Shown: positions 12,849 through 25,688, numbered from the stretch's first letter. The stretch: DNA of 64,000 nt from Physcomitrium patens (GCF_000002425.4 NC_037255.1:4381477-4445476); one strand, 5' to 3'. Numbers and translations are program-made. The notes: a model not told the origin generated them from the sequence alone.

Positions 12849-13831
12849 CTGTTTTCTCTACAGGACCCACTTGAACCCCAGCCTTAGTAAAATATCACTT
12901 CTTTTTGTGGCTCGAAGCAACCTGTCACAATTCTTTTCAAGAGTGTCCTCCAAACTTCGTTCAATAGGGATTGTTTCTTATTTTGCAATTTAGAAGAATT
13001 ATTATATAATTTTTTTTCTAATGGCAAGAGAGTTGTCCAATTGGTTTTGGTGATAATTGATGGTGCATAGTAAATTGTGTTCTAATACTTGGTTCACATG
13101 TTTTGTTTGTCTATTTATTTTAAAATGAAAGAGAATTTGATATCAACCTCTAGTATGCTCCAAGCTCCAAGAGTATCCTCCAAAAGCTTAATATGATGTA
13201 AGGGCTACAATTAGATATGATGTCACTTTGAAGTCTATCGTAGTAATAAATATTATTCAAAAAAAATTTAGTTGTTCTTTAATTGGTAATCATTTTTGTA
13301 TACAATAGAAAATATATTTTTTTTATAAAAAAAATCTACCATTACAAAAATAGAATCACAAAAATTTTAAATTTAAAGATATTTGATAAAGTACATTGAA
13401 ATAGGTGACTATAAATGTTTTGAAATAAGTAGAAGTTGAAAAAGTCTAGAGTCTATGACATAGAACATTTGCTCTACAATAAGTGTAACATGATGAATAA
13501 ATGATTTTACTTCTTTTTATATTTAAGGCCATCTAAAATATCTTAAAATAAGTTTTAAATTTTTATTTTATTAAAATCATGTTGTACTTGTAATAAATAT
13601 AATTATATTTGATCTTTGAGAATACATAAATATCTTTTATATTAAAAGAGATTATATTTAAATTCAAATTTACAGTCATTATATTATTTATATTCCTTCT
13701 TATTCTTAGAATAAAAAGAATATTATTTAAATAATATATAAAAAACTTATCTAGATTTTTATAAAATATATTTTTTTATCAAATTTTAAAAATCAACTAG
13801 ATTAATTCTAAGTCCAAAAAGCATGGCATAA
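12849..13831. other. Pseudogene flank with a small family A integrase scrap
   Basis: No further GRV2-like exon is recognised upstream of 12848. From about 13021 to 13150 the sequence resembles the minus-strand integrase region of family A copy A2 (27778-27905), for example the GAGTTGTCCAATTGG and TTGATGGTGCATA blocks. The remainder to 13831 is AT-rich and shows nothing recognisable. Two reading frames of 88 and 95 codons between 12608 and 12993 run antisense to a pseudogene exon and are not supported. Confidence 0.45.
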
Positions 13832-14427
13832 TGTCACAAATATACATATCTATTCTGATAATTTCTTAAATAATTAACATGCATATATATATATATATAT
13901 ATATATTTATTTATTTCAATAATTACCTATATAATTAGGTAGAAATAAAAAAATAGATTAATTTCATAATATCTTCTAAAAAAGCTTTTTAGAAGCTTCA
14001 AAACATTGCTTTGATTTTATATGTGTTTGTAGTTAATTGATAGGTTTAAAACTTGGTTAACAAGTTAGCCATGTATCACACATGTTAATAGCTTATAAAA
14101 CAAGTTAACTATGTGGCTTACATATATATAACTTGTTTTGTAAGTTAAGATATGTGTCTAATAAAATCAACATGTATTAGAGGTCCTATAGCATATTACC
14201 ATGTAGCTCTTAGTTAGAGAGTATGTATAGAGGTAAGAGTGAAGCCTTCTTCACTCTTGTCCATACCTTTTTCATCCTTAATCTTATTTCAAGACTTTCT
14301 AATCTTCTTATCTTTAGCAATAGCCATTCTAATTCAATATATTACCATCTTTGAGTGATTTTTTAGTCTTTTTGAATATATAAGAATATATTGAGAATTT
14401 GTTTTTTTGAGATTCATATTCTTGACA
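13832..14427 (+). repeat. Old family A LTR, complete
   Basis: Starts TGTCACAAAT and ends CTTGACA, matching the TG...CA ends of the intact family A LTR, with the same internal blocks (AACTTGGTTAACAAGTTAGCC; AGAGTGAAGCCTTCTTCACTCTTGT). It is longer than the 552-bp reference partly because of an (AT)n expansion at about 13882-13907. A second partial LTR follows directly. Confidence 0.65.
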
Positions 14428-14576
14428 ATAATATAAGTATGTAGAAGTAGATAGATTTTATATATAGAAACAAGAATAAAACCTTCTTCATTCTTATCAA
14501 TTTCTTTCTTATTTCTAATCTAGTTTCAAAAATTTCTAAATTTTTAATCTTTAGCAATAATCATTTCAGTTTCTTT

Positions 14577-14620
<44 letters not shown>

Positions 14621-14696
14621 TTATTTATTTTTAGGTATCTTTTTTGAAAATTATTTCACTTATTTATTTATATTCTTTAAATTTTTGTTCTTAATA
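14428..14696 (+). repeat. Second, partial family A LTR leading into old element A'
   Basis: Repeats the 3' half of the LTR (AAACAAGAATAAAACCTTCTTCATTCTTAT, cf. the hairpin region) and ends TTCTTAATA, where the intact copy has CCTTGACA. The bases after it (GATTGATAAGAATATACTTATAATATTAGAGCT) align with the leader of the intact element. It contains an (AT)n run at about 14580-14616 followed by TTTA repeats. The two LTR pieces in tandem suggest one copy inserted beside or recombined with the other. Confidence 0.55.
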
Positions 14697-14859
14697 GATT
14701 GATAAGAATATACTTATAATATTAGAGCTATATCTTTTTTTAATAAAGAATATTTTTTTTATCTTAATAAGAAATAAAAATATTAGAAATTATAAATTAT
14801 CTACTTCTAAATTGATATTCTTCTTTATAGTTTTTTTTGTCTACAAATCTTCTCCTCTA

Positions 14860-15892
14860 TTTATCTTAAGTGATATTAGACATCTTATTTTTAATTGTAT
14901 TATTATAGCATATCTTATTGAAATAAAGATTGCAATAGCTTAAATGAATAAATGAATACTTTTAATGTATTAATTTAATTTAATACTATAAAAAACAAAA
15001 ATATTGGCAAAAAGTGAAGATATAAAGATGATTGGAATTACTTCAACTTCTACAAAAATCGTGTTATTTTTTTAATGGTAAAAAATTATTTAACTATTTG
15101 AGAAACAAGACTTATATTGCTTGAGAAGTTTGATGCCAAAAAATAAAAGTTTTAAGTACAATTGGTGATTGAACTTCAACCTTAAAGCTATCCAATTCTA
15201 AGATCGTAAGTCAAATTTATTGAAACATTACTTTTAGGTTCTAATTTATCATATTTTTTTATCTTTTTTAAAAGAATATGATCTAATATTAATTAATTTA
15301 GAGGTTTTTTTTGGTAGATTTTTTTATTTATATGTATAAAATATGATAAAATTTGTATTGCAATCAACAAAATATGAATTTTGTAACAAAAAAACCAATT
15401 AGTAATATTATATACTTTATAATTTTGACAACTTACAATTGATATCAAGTAGGATGGTGTTACACTAATCAATAAATTTTTCTATGGATTACAAAATTAG
15501 ATAAAGAAATTAATTTTGAACTTACATGATTTTCAAACTTTGAATCAAGCAATCAATTTTGTCATGAAATGAGATAATTAGCTATTTGAATTTTAATCTA
15601 AGAGTTGTATAAGTAAGTCTCAATATTTTTATAATTCAATGACAACACCTATGCCTTTTCAAGACATACTTTCAAAGATAGAAGATATATAAATGAATGT
15701 AATATATTTTAAACCTTTTATTGAGCTAAAAAGATTTCTTTTTATAAAAAAAGATAGGGCTTAAATTATAAAAAACCTAAGCACACTACTCAATATATTC
15801 CAAAAAAGTATCCAACTACAAAATGAGAAGTATGGATGTTAAAAAAGATAATATGTCAAAAAATAAATTTATCTAACTACAATAAGGACCAT
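14860..15892 (+). pseudogene. Old family A element (A'), gag remnant
   Basis: Nucleotide-level match to the gag region of the intact family A element at 30.06-31.06 kb. Matching blocks include AAGATGATTGGAATTACTTCAAC near 15022 and the region around AATATGTCAAAAAATAAATTTATCTAACTACAATAAGGACC at 15850-15890, which ends exactly at the target site of the S solo LTR. Every frame is broken. Ty3/gypsy Gag forms the virus-like particle; this copy cannot encode it. Confidence 0.65.
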
Positions 15893-17130
15893 TGTCATAC
15901 TGTAAATGCTTATAGTATGTAAAAATTAGTTAAAACTTATTTTATGTTCATAAGTCTTGATAAGTATTAGAATGGTTAATAAATTAATATAAAGAGAGTG
16001 AATATAAGAAACTTTATTTTGAATTTTATCTATTTTTATTATAATATTTAAATTATAAAAGATTTAAATATTTAGTATAGAGCTTTAAGAGAAGGTGGAA
16101 GCCTAAGGATGAAAATCTAAACTACTAAGAAGCTTATAGAGAAGGATGAAATCAAGGCATGGTTGGATGATGGCAAAAGATAAAGATCTTTATTCTTATT
16201 GGTCAAAGGCCATGCCCAATGGACATTCAACAAGCTATCCGAACCCATAACAAGAGTTTCAACGACTTCAAAAGGAGCATTTCAGAATCAAGAGTAAGGA
16301 TTGTAAGGTTTAGGATTTGAACTAAAATTTTTATGCAAATTTTTGAGGATTTGGAATTAAGGTGATGAAATTATAGCCATTTGAAGTTAAGGTGTTGTTT
16401 AAGACATATTATTGTTGTTTTGAGGATATAAGGAGTTTTATGATAGATTTTGGAGATCAAGAGATGCAACAACAAGGATGATTTTAAGATCTATGAAGGA
16501 ATTACGCATTTGGAGTTTTTATGAAGAAGTTATAGAGTATTGAAGACAATACATGTAATTCAAAGGCAGTAAGTAAGTTGTTTTGTTGATAGTAATGGTT
16601 GGAGCTATATCATAAGTTTTTAGATGAATTTTTGGCTAAAAGTTTCCAATAATGTATATTATTGAGTTCAAAAGCTATATATCAATATTTTATGGTATTT
16701 GAATACTTAATTTGTGAGATATGAAGAAATTTACACATGGGTATATGTAAGCAAGGATTTGGAGCTGTTGTTTCAATTTTGGCAATATTTCAAGATTTGT
16801 AACAAATTTTTAGTTGAAATTTGTTGGAGTAGTTGTCAAAAATACATTAGTACTTCATATAAAATTGAATTTGTTTGGACAGTCCGATTGTGAGATATAA
16901 TTTGTTGAAGTTCAAGAAGAATTTACCTTAAGGATATACAAGTTTTTTATGATATTTTTATCACATTTTTAGTGATCTTTGCTACTTAAGGCTTATGTAT
17001 TGATGTAATTGCCCCTGTAGGGATAATTTTATATATAGACTTGGTGTTTCCTTTATATAGAGGCTTGGTTGAGCATTTAGTAATAGTTAGAAGCCTAGTG
17101 CTTTTTAAGGCAAACTCTGTCTACTTCAAT
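15893..17130 (+). mobile_element. Family S solo LTR inserted in A'
   Basis: The A' element is cleanly interrupted here. The 5-bp sequence ACCAT occurs on both sides (15888-15892 and 17131-17135), consistent with a target-site duplication, and the A' reading resumes at 17131 (ACCATGCAATTAGAACC, cf. the intact GACCGTGCAGCTGGAACC). The insert starts TGTCATAC; its far end, CTTCAAT, is not a clean CA. It has no coding sequence, so it is interpreted as a solo LTR. The inverse copy is at 24439-25688. Confidence 0.65.
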
Positions 17131-17565
17131 ACCATGCAATTAGAACCTTATATAATAATTAATAAAGATCATATTCTCTCTTCAAAAGCCTCTTCTTATT
17201 TTACAAAAGATATATATTTAGAACCTAATAATCACAAAGCATCTATTTTATCATTTTAGATTTATTGTGATTAAAAAAATATAATCTTTTAATAGATTGG
17301 ATTTTTTGTAGTCTTAATTTTTCTCAAAGTACAACTATATTTTTTGTTAACTAAGTAAGAAATCATAAGTCTAATATAACCAAATTCTTATTTGTAGGTA
17401 TAAGAATTCTTTTGCATGCTGTAAAAGAAGGGTCACCTTTTGTCATTTATACCACAGTCATTTGTGATAGTCAAAAAACTTCAAATGATATTCTAAGTTA
17501 CTATTAAAATTATTAAAATATTTTTGAAAAGAAGAATGTTGAAATATTTATTTTGAATTAGATAT
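17131..17565 (+). pseudogene. Old family A element (A'), protease-region remnant
   Basis: Continues A' after the S solo LTR. The translation around MQLEPYIIINKDHI...FTKDIYLEPNNHKAS parallels the start of the pol frame of the intact element, and the later AAAAGAAGGGTCACCTTTTGTC block parallels the sequence before RT. The DSGA protease motif region is lost. Homology fades at about 17565 where element E begins. Confidence 0.6.
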
Positions 17566-18875
17566 AGGTATTTAAATATATCATAAAGTATGATTAATTT
17601 ATTAAATATTAAATATTATAAGAGTAGTACCATATCTAAAAAAAGAAGCAGAGTATTATGCCATTAAACTAGGACAAAGAGAAGTGAAGGTTGTAGATTC
17701 ATCAACTATTGATGCTATGAAGAGATGAGTTGAAATTATTAGAATAATGAGTAGGTGAAAAGATTTGGTTGATGCTTTAAACATTAGAGTTTTTTTAGGT
17801 GAAGATCAATAAGTTATTAGTCCATATGGTATTGTGATTGAAGAAAAGAGATGTAGAGTTACTCAACAAGAAAATTCTACTGAACTTTCTAACAAAAAAA
17901 GAGCACCAGAGAAGAAATAAGAAAATAAAAAAGATACATTAGAAAAGGTCAAAAGTAAAAATATTATTTATAAACTTCAATCTAATATTGAAACATCTAC
18001 TAATATAAAGAATATTTTGGAAGAAAAAATTTTGGATGCCAAAATTGAATTTACCTTCAGGAAAGCTCTTGATATATCAAAGAATGGTTTCCATGAGTTG
18101 AACTTTGATGTAATAAAAAAAAGAAACAAATAATAGCCAAGGCTATTATGATTGAGGCATTAGACACTCGGATGACTTAAGATGAAGAAGAAAAAATAGA
18201 ACATGTATTTGTCTAATGTGAAATATTAAAAATAAGGAGAGAAGCAAACTTAAAAGACAAGACTTTGATCAATAATAATATGCTTATAGAAGTATATCAA
18301 GCACAAGAAGCTCTATTTGTAAATTGTATTAAGTATAATGATCAAAAAGAAGATGGAGTGAGCTATTCAATTTCTTATTGAGCTAGAGCAATCATATAGA
18401 TATAAGTAAAGCTTGGTAATTTAAATGATCAAGTATTAGCATTTATTGATCATAGGTCAAAAATTATCATATCAAGGAAGGTATATGAAAAGGATAAGTG
18501 ATCAATTGATATGAATCATGGATGGATAATTAGAGAAATAAATAACCAATAAAAAGATCTTTATAGAGCTTACCTATCAGTAAAGACAAAAATTCAAGAT
18601 GTGGAGGTAGAAAAAAACTTTTTTTTTGTAAAATTCAATTACATATCAAATAATTTTTAATCAATCTTATATTACTACTGCAAGAATGGAAACTAAAGTT
18701 TTGGATGATAGTTGTAGTTCTGATGGAAAGAAGGTAGTACAATTCTTTCTGGTTAAGCCTATTCATGAGAGACATTGAGATTAGTTAAAAGAAGTACCTT
18801 TGAAATTCAAAAGTAGATTTTTGGATTTCTAGAGAACATCCTTATAAAAAGGGGACACAAGGGTACAGATGAAAA
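17566..18875 (+). pseudogene. Element E: gag C-terminal and protease region, degenerate
   Basis: Weak but ordered similarity to element F at 40.4-42.1 kb: for example NIKNILEEKILDAKIEFTF parallels a stretch of F near 41330, and the later IDHRSKIIISRKVYEKDKW (about 18444-18500) parallels the F protease region VDHGSEINLMSKDLYKKQKW. The active-site motif here is D-H-R-S where F has D-H-G-S; the G to R change is a simple transition in this decayed copy. Many stop codons occur. No 5' LTR or gag N-terminus precedes it, so E is 5'-truncated. Confidence 0.65.
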
Positions 18876-19500
18876 TTATGCCAACTCCAATATAAATATT
18901 TTGAATAATATATTTTTAGATTTTAATGATGGTGGATTTATGAATTTTAAAAAAATTAAAGATTTGAATTTATTAGATAAAAGAAGGATGAAGAAACAAG
19001 AAAAAAACTTTAAAAATATGGATTTGATTTCAAGAAAAGAGGCTATAGATGGAATAATAGAAGAAATAGGTTTAGAAGATGAATTCATGCTGGTTATGCA
19101 AAGCATAGCAAGGAGCAAAGAAGATGAAGTTTGGATAAATTTATATTCAAGAGAAACTTACAAAAAATTTAAGGATTTAATAGAAAGTATGGAAGATGGT
19201 ACGAACTATGGGCTAAAGCATTAGGCTATAGTTCAAACAAAGTATAAGATAGCGGCTAAGAAAATTAAGCTCATAGTTATTCAATTACCACTCAATACCA
19301 TGAAACATATCAAGCAAGCACTTAAAGAGCCAAGATTAAGGGAGAAGCAAAAGATTGGATATCAATTCATTGAGAAGTCATTGGTTAAACTAAAGATTGG
19401 AGGAAGTGAATTTTTAACAATACTAAAAAAGAAGATGTTTTAAGAAATATTTATTAGACATGATAAAGCATTTGCCTTAACTCCTAATGAGATAGGTCGT
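18876..19500 (+). pseudogene. Element E: protease-RT linker, degenerate
   Basis: A 107-codon plus-strand frame (18901-19224) is charged and Lys/Glu-rich and has no domain I recognise. Its place between protease and RT makes it part of the pol polyprotein linker. Downstream, FALTPNEIGRVDPSI (about 19463-19515) is a pre-RT sequence running into the next frame. I do not treat it as an independent gene. Confidence 0.45.
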
Positions 19501-20489
19501 GTGGATCCTAGTATTATTGCACCAATGATGATTTTCACTATGCCACATATTCCATGGGATTTAAAGCCTATTCTATTACCAAGAGCTTTACTTCTGAAAT
19601 TAATAGAATTGTTAAAAGAAAAAATGAAGATAGAAATTCTAGAACCTTTAATTGCTCTATATTCAAATAGATGGTTTATAGTGCCTAAGAAATCAAGAGT
19701 ATTGAGATTTATTCAAGATGTACAAATAACAAATAAGGTAACTATTAAAAATATAGAATCTAGATTAGTTGTAGATGAAGTAGCAAAAATCATGCTATCT
19801 ATTCTATTGAAGATTTATATTCAGGATATCATCAATTCCAATTTGCAGAAGAAATTAGGGATCTTATAACCATGAAGACTCCTTTAGGTTTGATGAGGAT
19901 TTTTACCTTACCTCAAGGTACAACCAATTTGGTGGCTCATATGCAAAATGCAATGAATCATATATTAAAAGAATTTGTGCTAAAGAAGACCATTCCATTT
20001 TTAGATGATATACCAATGAAAGTTTACAAGTATGAAGAAAGAGATGAAACTATTGATGCAAATGGTTGTAGAATATTTATTAAGAAATATATTAAAGATG
20101 TGGCTCAAATATTAGAGAAGATTTAATTGATAAATTTGATATTATCTTTGGAAAAATAAAATTTTGGAATTGAAGAAATTTTAGTGGTGGAACATATGTG
20201 TGGAAAATATAGTAGGAAATCAAATTCAGATAAGGTTAATACTATATCCAAGATGAAAGTATAAAATAGTATTACTAAAGTTAGAAGAGTTTTAAGTAAA
20301 TATATATTTTATTATATTTAGGTACCTCATTTTGTCCACATTTCAGAATTGATATATAAGTTATTGAAAAAAGGTAAAAATATTATTTGAAAAGAAGAAT
20401 ATGAAGAAACTATGGAAAATTTGAAGAAGATTTTAACTTCACCATCCATCCTTAGACAAGTGGATTATTAATGTAGAAGGCCAATAGTA
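19501..20489 (+). pseudogene. Element E: reverse transcriptase remnant
   Basis: Two frames together cover a Ty3/gypsy RT domain: 19501-19869 carries the template-grip region (NRWFIVPKKSRVLRFIQD, VTIKN), and 19872-20126 carries LPQGTTNLVAHMQNAMN and the catalytic FLDD box (PFLDDIP, about 19994-20014). They are separated by a frameshift at about 19870. Further stops and frameshifts continue to 20489. The enzyme would copy element RNA into cDNA; this copy is dead. Confidence 0.8.
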
Positions 20490-21070
20490 GTGATGGTCGA
20501 TACTAATCCAATAGTAATTGAATGGATTATTAGAAAAAATGATCAAGAAAGGAAAAGATTTATTATAAGGTTTGGAGCCAAAATTCTTACAAATAGACAA
20601 AGAATATATCCACAATTTAAGTATAAACTTTGGAGAGCACTTACGGCTTTAAAGGTTGAAAGAAATTATTTGATTGGAGCTAATGTGGTTTTAGAAACAG
20701 ATTATCTGTCTTTACTTAGTATGGTAGGTAATTGTTTTATCCCAAATATTGCTATGTTAAGATAGATAGCTTATATGTGGACATTAAATCTGATTTTAGA
20801 GCACATCATTGGTAGATAATTTAATAGGAGATATATTATCTAGAGCTAAATACATTAGCAAAGAAGAGATGATGGCTCATATAGATAAAAAAGGTGGAGA
20901 TAAAAAGACCTATGGATATTCATTTGCCATTGAAGAAGTGAGTTGCAATGACAAGATTGAAGTCTTCAAAAAACTTCTATATGAAGGGAGGCTTAAAGAT
21001 ATTGGAATTTGTTTGAGCACAATGAAGAGGCAAGAAGGTTGGTTAGATAAGTCTTTTAATGATATTTGAT
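20490..21070 (+). pseudogene. Element E: RNase H remnant
   Basis: Frame 20490-20765 contains VDTNPIVIEWII and LTNRQRIYPQFKYKLWRALTA...LIGANVVLETDYLSLL, matching the Ty3/gypsy RNase H domain, with the first catalytic Asp (VDT) and the ETD block present. Frame 20809-21069 (DNLIGDILSRA...) is the tail of RNase H and the connection to integrase. It is broken by stops at 20763 and 21068. Confidence 0.7.
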
Positions 21071-22405
21071 ATCAATTGTATGACTATCTTCTTAAAGATG
21101 GATTTTTGTGGAAGAGACCAAAGAAAGCAGATAAGTTCCTATTGTAGGTAGTAGGGGATCCAATGACTAAAAACAAGATTTTAGAAGAATTTCATGACAC
21201 ACTTTAGACTGAGCATAGAAGAATTCGGGCCACTTATATCAAAAACAAGGAGAGGTATTGGTAGAAAGGACTATTCAAAGATGTAAAAGACTTTGTGGAT
21301 TCTTATATAGATTGCCAAATATACTCTAAGATTAAATATAGAGATAGATTTTGACCTACCTATCCACCTTGTATATATTTTCAATGGATGATTGATTTAG
21401 TAGCTATGCCATCTAGGCTTTGAGGCATGAAATATTTGATTTTGGCAAAAGAAGAACTATCAAATTTTATTGAAGGAAGGGCTTTAAAGACCAAGACTAC
21501 AAAAGGAGTATATTGATTTATATTAGAAGATATTTTTAGCCAATATATGAATATTGGAAGGATGAGAGTAGATAGAAGAGAATCAAATACAATGGAGGCA
21601 AGGAAATTCTTCAAAAGATATGGAATTCAATTAAAATTGATTAATTTTTATAATCCAAAAGCAAATAGTAAAAGTAAAAGAAGTCATCTTCTTATCATTA
21701 ATACATTAGTGAAAGCTTATAAAGGTAAGTCAATGCAATGGCCAAAATTAATTTTGTTTGCATTGTGGGTTAATAAAACTACTCATAGTATGGTAACTGA
21801 TTACATGCCGATTGAATTGATGTTAGGACAAAAATCAATGATGCCAACTAAAGAATCTTTTCCTATATGGATTTTTTTATCTTGAGAAGATGGAATTGAT
21901 AGAGAAAGCCTATTGGAACTTTGAATTCAATAATTAAAGAAGCTACGAAAAGATTTGGAAGTAGCAATAGAGAGGTTAAAAGTAGCTTAGTTGAAAAACA
22001 AAGAAAGATTTGATAAGACACATTGATTAAAATCTAAATCCATAGAAGTTGAAAATTGGATTTTAATTTATGATAGTAGCTTCATCCATCATCATAGCAC
22101 AACAAAGAAGTTTTTAAAGAAGTGATTTGGATCTTATGTAGTAATTATAGTCTATGACAATGCCACTTATTTTTTACGTGAATTAGATGGAACAATTATA
22201 AAAAACCCAGTGGCTAGCAAGAGAGTGAATGTCTTTAAGAAAAGAAATAGAAGAACCAACAAAGTAGATAATATTGGCTCTTTATAACAATGAAAAGAAG
22301 GAGATCAAGAAGATGAAGAATTGAAGGTAATGTTGAAAAAATTTGAAGAAAGTAAAGAAGATTAATGGCACATACTAGAGGATGTGCAGGATTGGAGGGA
22401 GTAGA
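21071..22405 (+). pseudogene. Element E: integrase and pol C-terminus, degenerate
   Basis: An HHCC-like region (about 21190-21350, DSYIDCQIYSK) is followed by the core: IDLVAMPS, then MRVDRRESN (about 21562) and YNPKANSKSKRSH (about 21650-21687). The position of the third catalytic Glu reads Lys (SKSK). Several stops lie in this stretch. The C-terminal part reaches about 22360 and ends in a short charged tail. In families like this integrase inserts the cDNA; this copy is inactive. Confidence 0.7.
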
Positions 22406-22411
22406 AGTCGT

Positions 22412-23597
22412 GTCACGTTTATGCACGATATATAAAAATTAAATAAGAACTATGAAATCTATTAATTCTTAGCTTATATTTTCTTATTTAAATAAAATAT
22501 TTAGAAAAATAATTAGAAATAAAAATTAATTAATTAATTAAATATTAGATTAAAATAAAGATGAATAAAAACATATTTAAAATTATATATATATAGAAAG
22601 AGAAAAAGAGAGAGATGAGTGAATCCTATTAGAAATAAATATTATAGTTGTAAGAAATTAAAATTAAGTTTATACAAGGAAAAAAATAGGATTTAGTATA
22701 ATTAATTTTTAGAGTATTCATTTAATATAAAATTTTATAGATATATTTTTAATAGATCTATAAATAGATGTATAAATTTTCATAAAAAAATAAGTTATGG
22801 TTTGTAAAAAATAGATATTTAAAGAAGGATAAGAAGTCAGGCAGCAAGCTTATAGGGAGAAGAATTGAAGCTTTCAATACCAAGTGGTAATTTGGGGCTT
22901 GTAGAGGTGGGTGGATAATAAGGTGCTTGGGTAGGGCACCTAAGAGGTTCCAAGTTTGAATTTCCACGATGGCATATGATAGAAAAGGAGAAAGAATATT
23001 TTCTAAAAAAATCCTCAATTAATTAATTGAAAATATCTAGAAGGTTGGCCTTCCAATGCAAGCATTAATGAATTATGTTGGGTGACAAGGATACTTGTCA
23101 CTTATAGACAGAAGCAAGAAATTTTTCTTAATAGTAGTATGATATGTGATACCTACACCTTTTATATATTTATCTTCTTGATAGATTGGTATATAGCTTC
23201 TCCTAAAAAGAAGCCACAAGTTGGTGGTAGTTTAAAGTGCAATGGCATCAATCCTCTAGAATCCTCAGTTCTAACTTTTTTACTTTAAAAAATATATATA
23301 TATAAATTCAAATAAAAAATAAAAAAAATTAAGATTTAAGATTTGGAATTTGGGAGTAAGATTTAGGATTTAGGATTTAAAAATAGAATAGGATTTAGGA
23401 TTTTGAAAGGATAGCAACTATCTTAGGAAGAAGATATAAGGACTCTTTAAAGAAGTTTTGGCTCTCTTGTGTTTTTGATTTTATAAATATTTAATGAAAG
23501 AGATTCCTTGATATGAGGTTAAAGAATTTACAAAGGATTTTTGTTTTATGGAGTCTTGTGAATGTTCTAGAGTTACAAGATAGTAGAACAATGAATA
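22412..23597 (+). repeat. Element E 3' LTR (probable)
   Basis: A purine-rich tract (AGGATTGGAGGGAGTAGAAG) at about 22390-22409 precedes TGTCACGTTTATGCACG, the same arrangement as in element F (GGGGGTGGA then TGTCGTGTTGTAACACG). The first 60 bases align loosely with the F LTR. The right border, near 23597, is set by where family S or family A sequence appears and is uncertain. A short 86-codon minus frame (22758-23018) has no domain and is not supported. Confidence 0.55.
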
Positions 23598-24438
23598 GCA
23601 ATAAAAAGCTTGGTATTTTTTTAAGGCAAACTCTCTTTCCACAACAACATGGTTAAGTTATTGATCAAGTTTCTAACCCACTAGTCAACTATAAATACAT
23701 GTAAAGTCAAAACAACATCTATAAAGCTTCTAAAAAGCTTGTCTGAAAAATATATTAAAATAAATTTAATTTTATCTACTTCTACTTAATCATATAAGTA
23801 AATATTAGGATAAATAATTATATCCATGATATTATCTTTTTGTCTAGGGACGAATTCTACAAAAAATGATTATCATATGTTGAAGAAATCCAAGATGTAG
23901 CAAATTATATTTACCACATACTCCAATCTTTGTTTTCTTTGAAGATGTTTGATAGGTCTTCTTAGCTATTGATAATGTCCTATTCCAAAGCGGAAAGACC
24001 ACCTTGTTATTTAGTAGGTTGTTCTTGAGGATCTTCATATTGATTACATCGTCTTAAAGGACATATTATTTTTCACAATCTTCATATTGATTACATCATC
24101 TTGAAAGCTGTGACAATCACAATATCTCTTCTGATAAGTCAATAAGTCAAAGATTTTGAGTTGAATCTACTCATTATTAATTCTCCATCTCCTTAGCATC
24201 ACAAATACACAAAACCTGCAAATAAGGATAGAAAGTAGAATTTTATCTTCTTTTGGTCTTAGTTCTATTGTAATAAAGATTTGCTAATCTTCATCTTAGT
24301 TCTAATGGATATCATTAATGAAAAGCTTCAACTCTCTTTGCTACATTTATAAGATTTTTTATTGGCTCTCATGTGTATTCACTAATATCATATCCATGCC
24401 AATGAATAAGATATTCCAATCTATTTTGGCATTACTAT
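23598..24438 (-). pseudogene. Old family A copy A3: LTR remnant and 3' end
   Basis: About 23646-23833 aligns with a family A LTR read on the minus strand (TTTCTAACCCACTAGTCAACT, AAAGCTTCTAAAAAGCTT). Then 23834-24438 aligns with the region between LTR and chromodomain. The 64-codon minus frame 24038-23844 keeps the pattern of the extra family A ORF: LLNNKVVFPLWNRTLSIAKK parallels GLNNDQITGWSSRPGMGHYR. The copy is interrupted at 24438 by an S solo LTR. Confidence 0.65.
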
Positions 24439-25688
24439 CGAGGTAAAGAGAATTTACCTTAAAAAAGTACTATGCTTCTAGCTATCATTAATTGCTTAAT
24501 CAAGTCTCAAGATAAAAAAAAAAATACCAAGTTTATATATAAAATTGTCTCTATAGGAGCAATTACATCAATTCATAAGTCTTAAATACCAAAAACTTCC
24601 AAAAAATTGATAAAAATATTATAAAACCTTGTATATCCTTAAGGTGATTTTTTTTTGAACTTCAACAACTCATATCTCACAATTAGACTATTCAAATAAA
24701 CTAAAATTGTACATTAAATATTGATGTATTTTTAACAAATTTTACAACAAATTTCAACGATAAATTCATTATAAATCTTAAAACATTGCCAAAATTCTAA
24801 TAGTAGCTTTAAATCCTTGCTTACATATACCTCTATGTAATTTTCTTCATATCTCATAAATCAAGTACTCAAATACTATAAAATTTTGATATATAACTTT
24901 ATAACCTAATTGCACACAATTTTAGAAATTTTAAGCCAAAATTTCATCCGAAAACTCAAATATGGCTCCAACCATTACTATCAACAAAATGACTCATTTA
25001 TTGCATTTGAATTATATGTACTATCTTTAATGATGTATAATTCCTTCATAAAAACTCTAAATACAAAAATTATTTTACAAAAGATATAGATCTTAAAATC
25101 ATTCTTATGGCCACATCTTTTAATTTCCAAAATCTATTATAAGACTACTTATATTCTCAAAAGAACAATAGTATGTCTTAAAAAGACACCTTAACTTCAA
25201 ATGGCTATAACTTCATCATGCTAATTCCAAATCATCTAAAATTTGTACACAAATTGTAGTCCAAATTCTAAATCTTATAATCCTTGCTTTTGATTCTCAA
25301 ATTCTTCTTTTGAAGTTACCAAAATCCTTGTTATGGTCGTAGATAGCCTACTAAATGCCTATTGGATATGGCCTTCGATCAATAGGAATGAAGATCTTTA
25401 TCTTTTGCCTTCATCCATCTATACCTTACTTTCATCCCTCTAAATAAGTTTTTTAGAAGTTTGGATCTTCATCTTTGAGTCCCAATCTTCTCCTTAAATT
25501 TTATACTAAAAATCTAAATTCTATATAATTTAAATACTATAATTAATATAAATAAACCTCAAAATAAATTTTCTTACATCAACTCTCTTTAATTTAATCT
25601 ACTAACCATTCTAATGCACATCAAAACTTATAAATATCTTATATGTTTTAGTTAATTTTTACATATAATAAATAATTATAATATAACA
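24439..25688 (-). mobile_element. Family S solo LTR inserted in A3
   Basis: Inverse copy of 15893-17130. Shared landmarks include TTATATATAAAATTGTCTCTATAGGAGC near 24530 (reverse complement near 17030) and CTTCGATCAATAGGAATGAAGATC near 25371 (reverse complement near 16190). Read on its own strand it starts TGTTATATT. A3 sequence continues on both sides; short flanks CTATC/CTACC at the borders look like a target duplication with one transition. No coding sequence. Confidence 0.6.

Noticed and set aside
12608-12993. Overlapping plus frames of 88 and 95 codons
   Set aside because: Antisense to a recognised pseudogene exon (12732-12848), with no domain.
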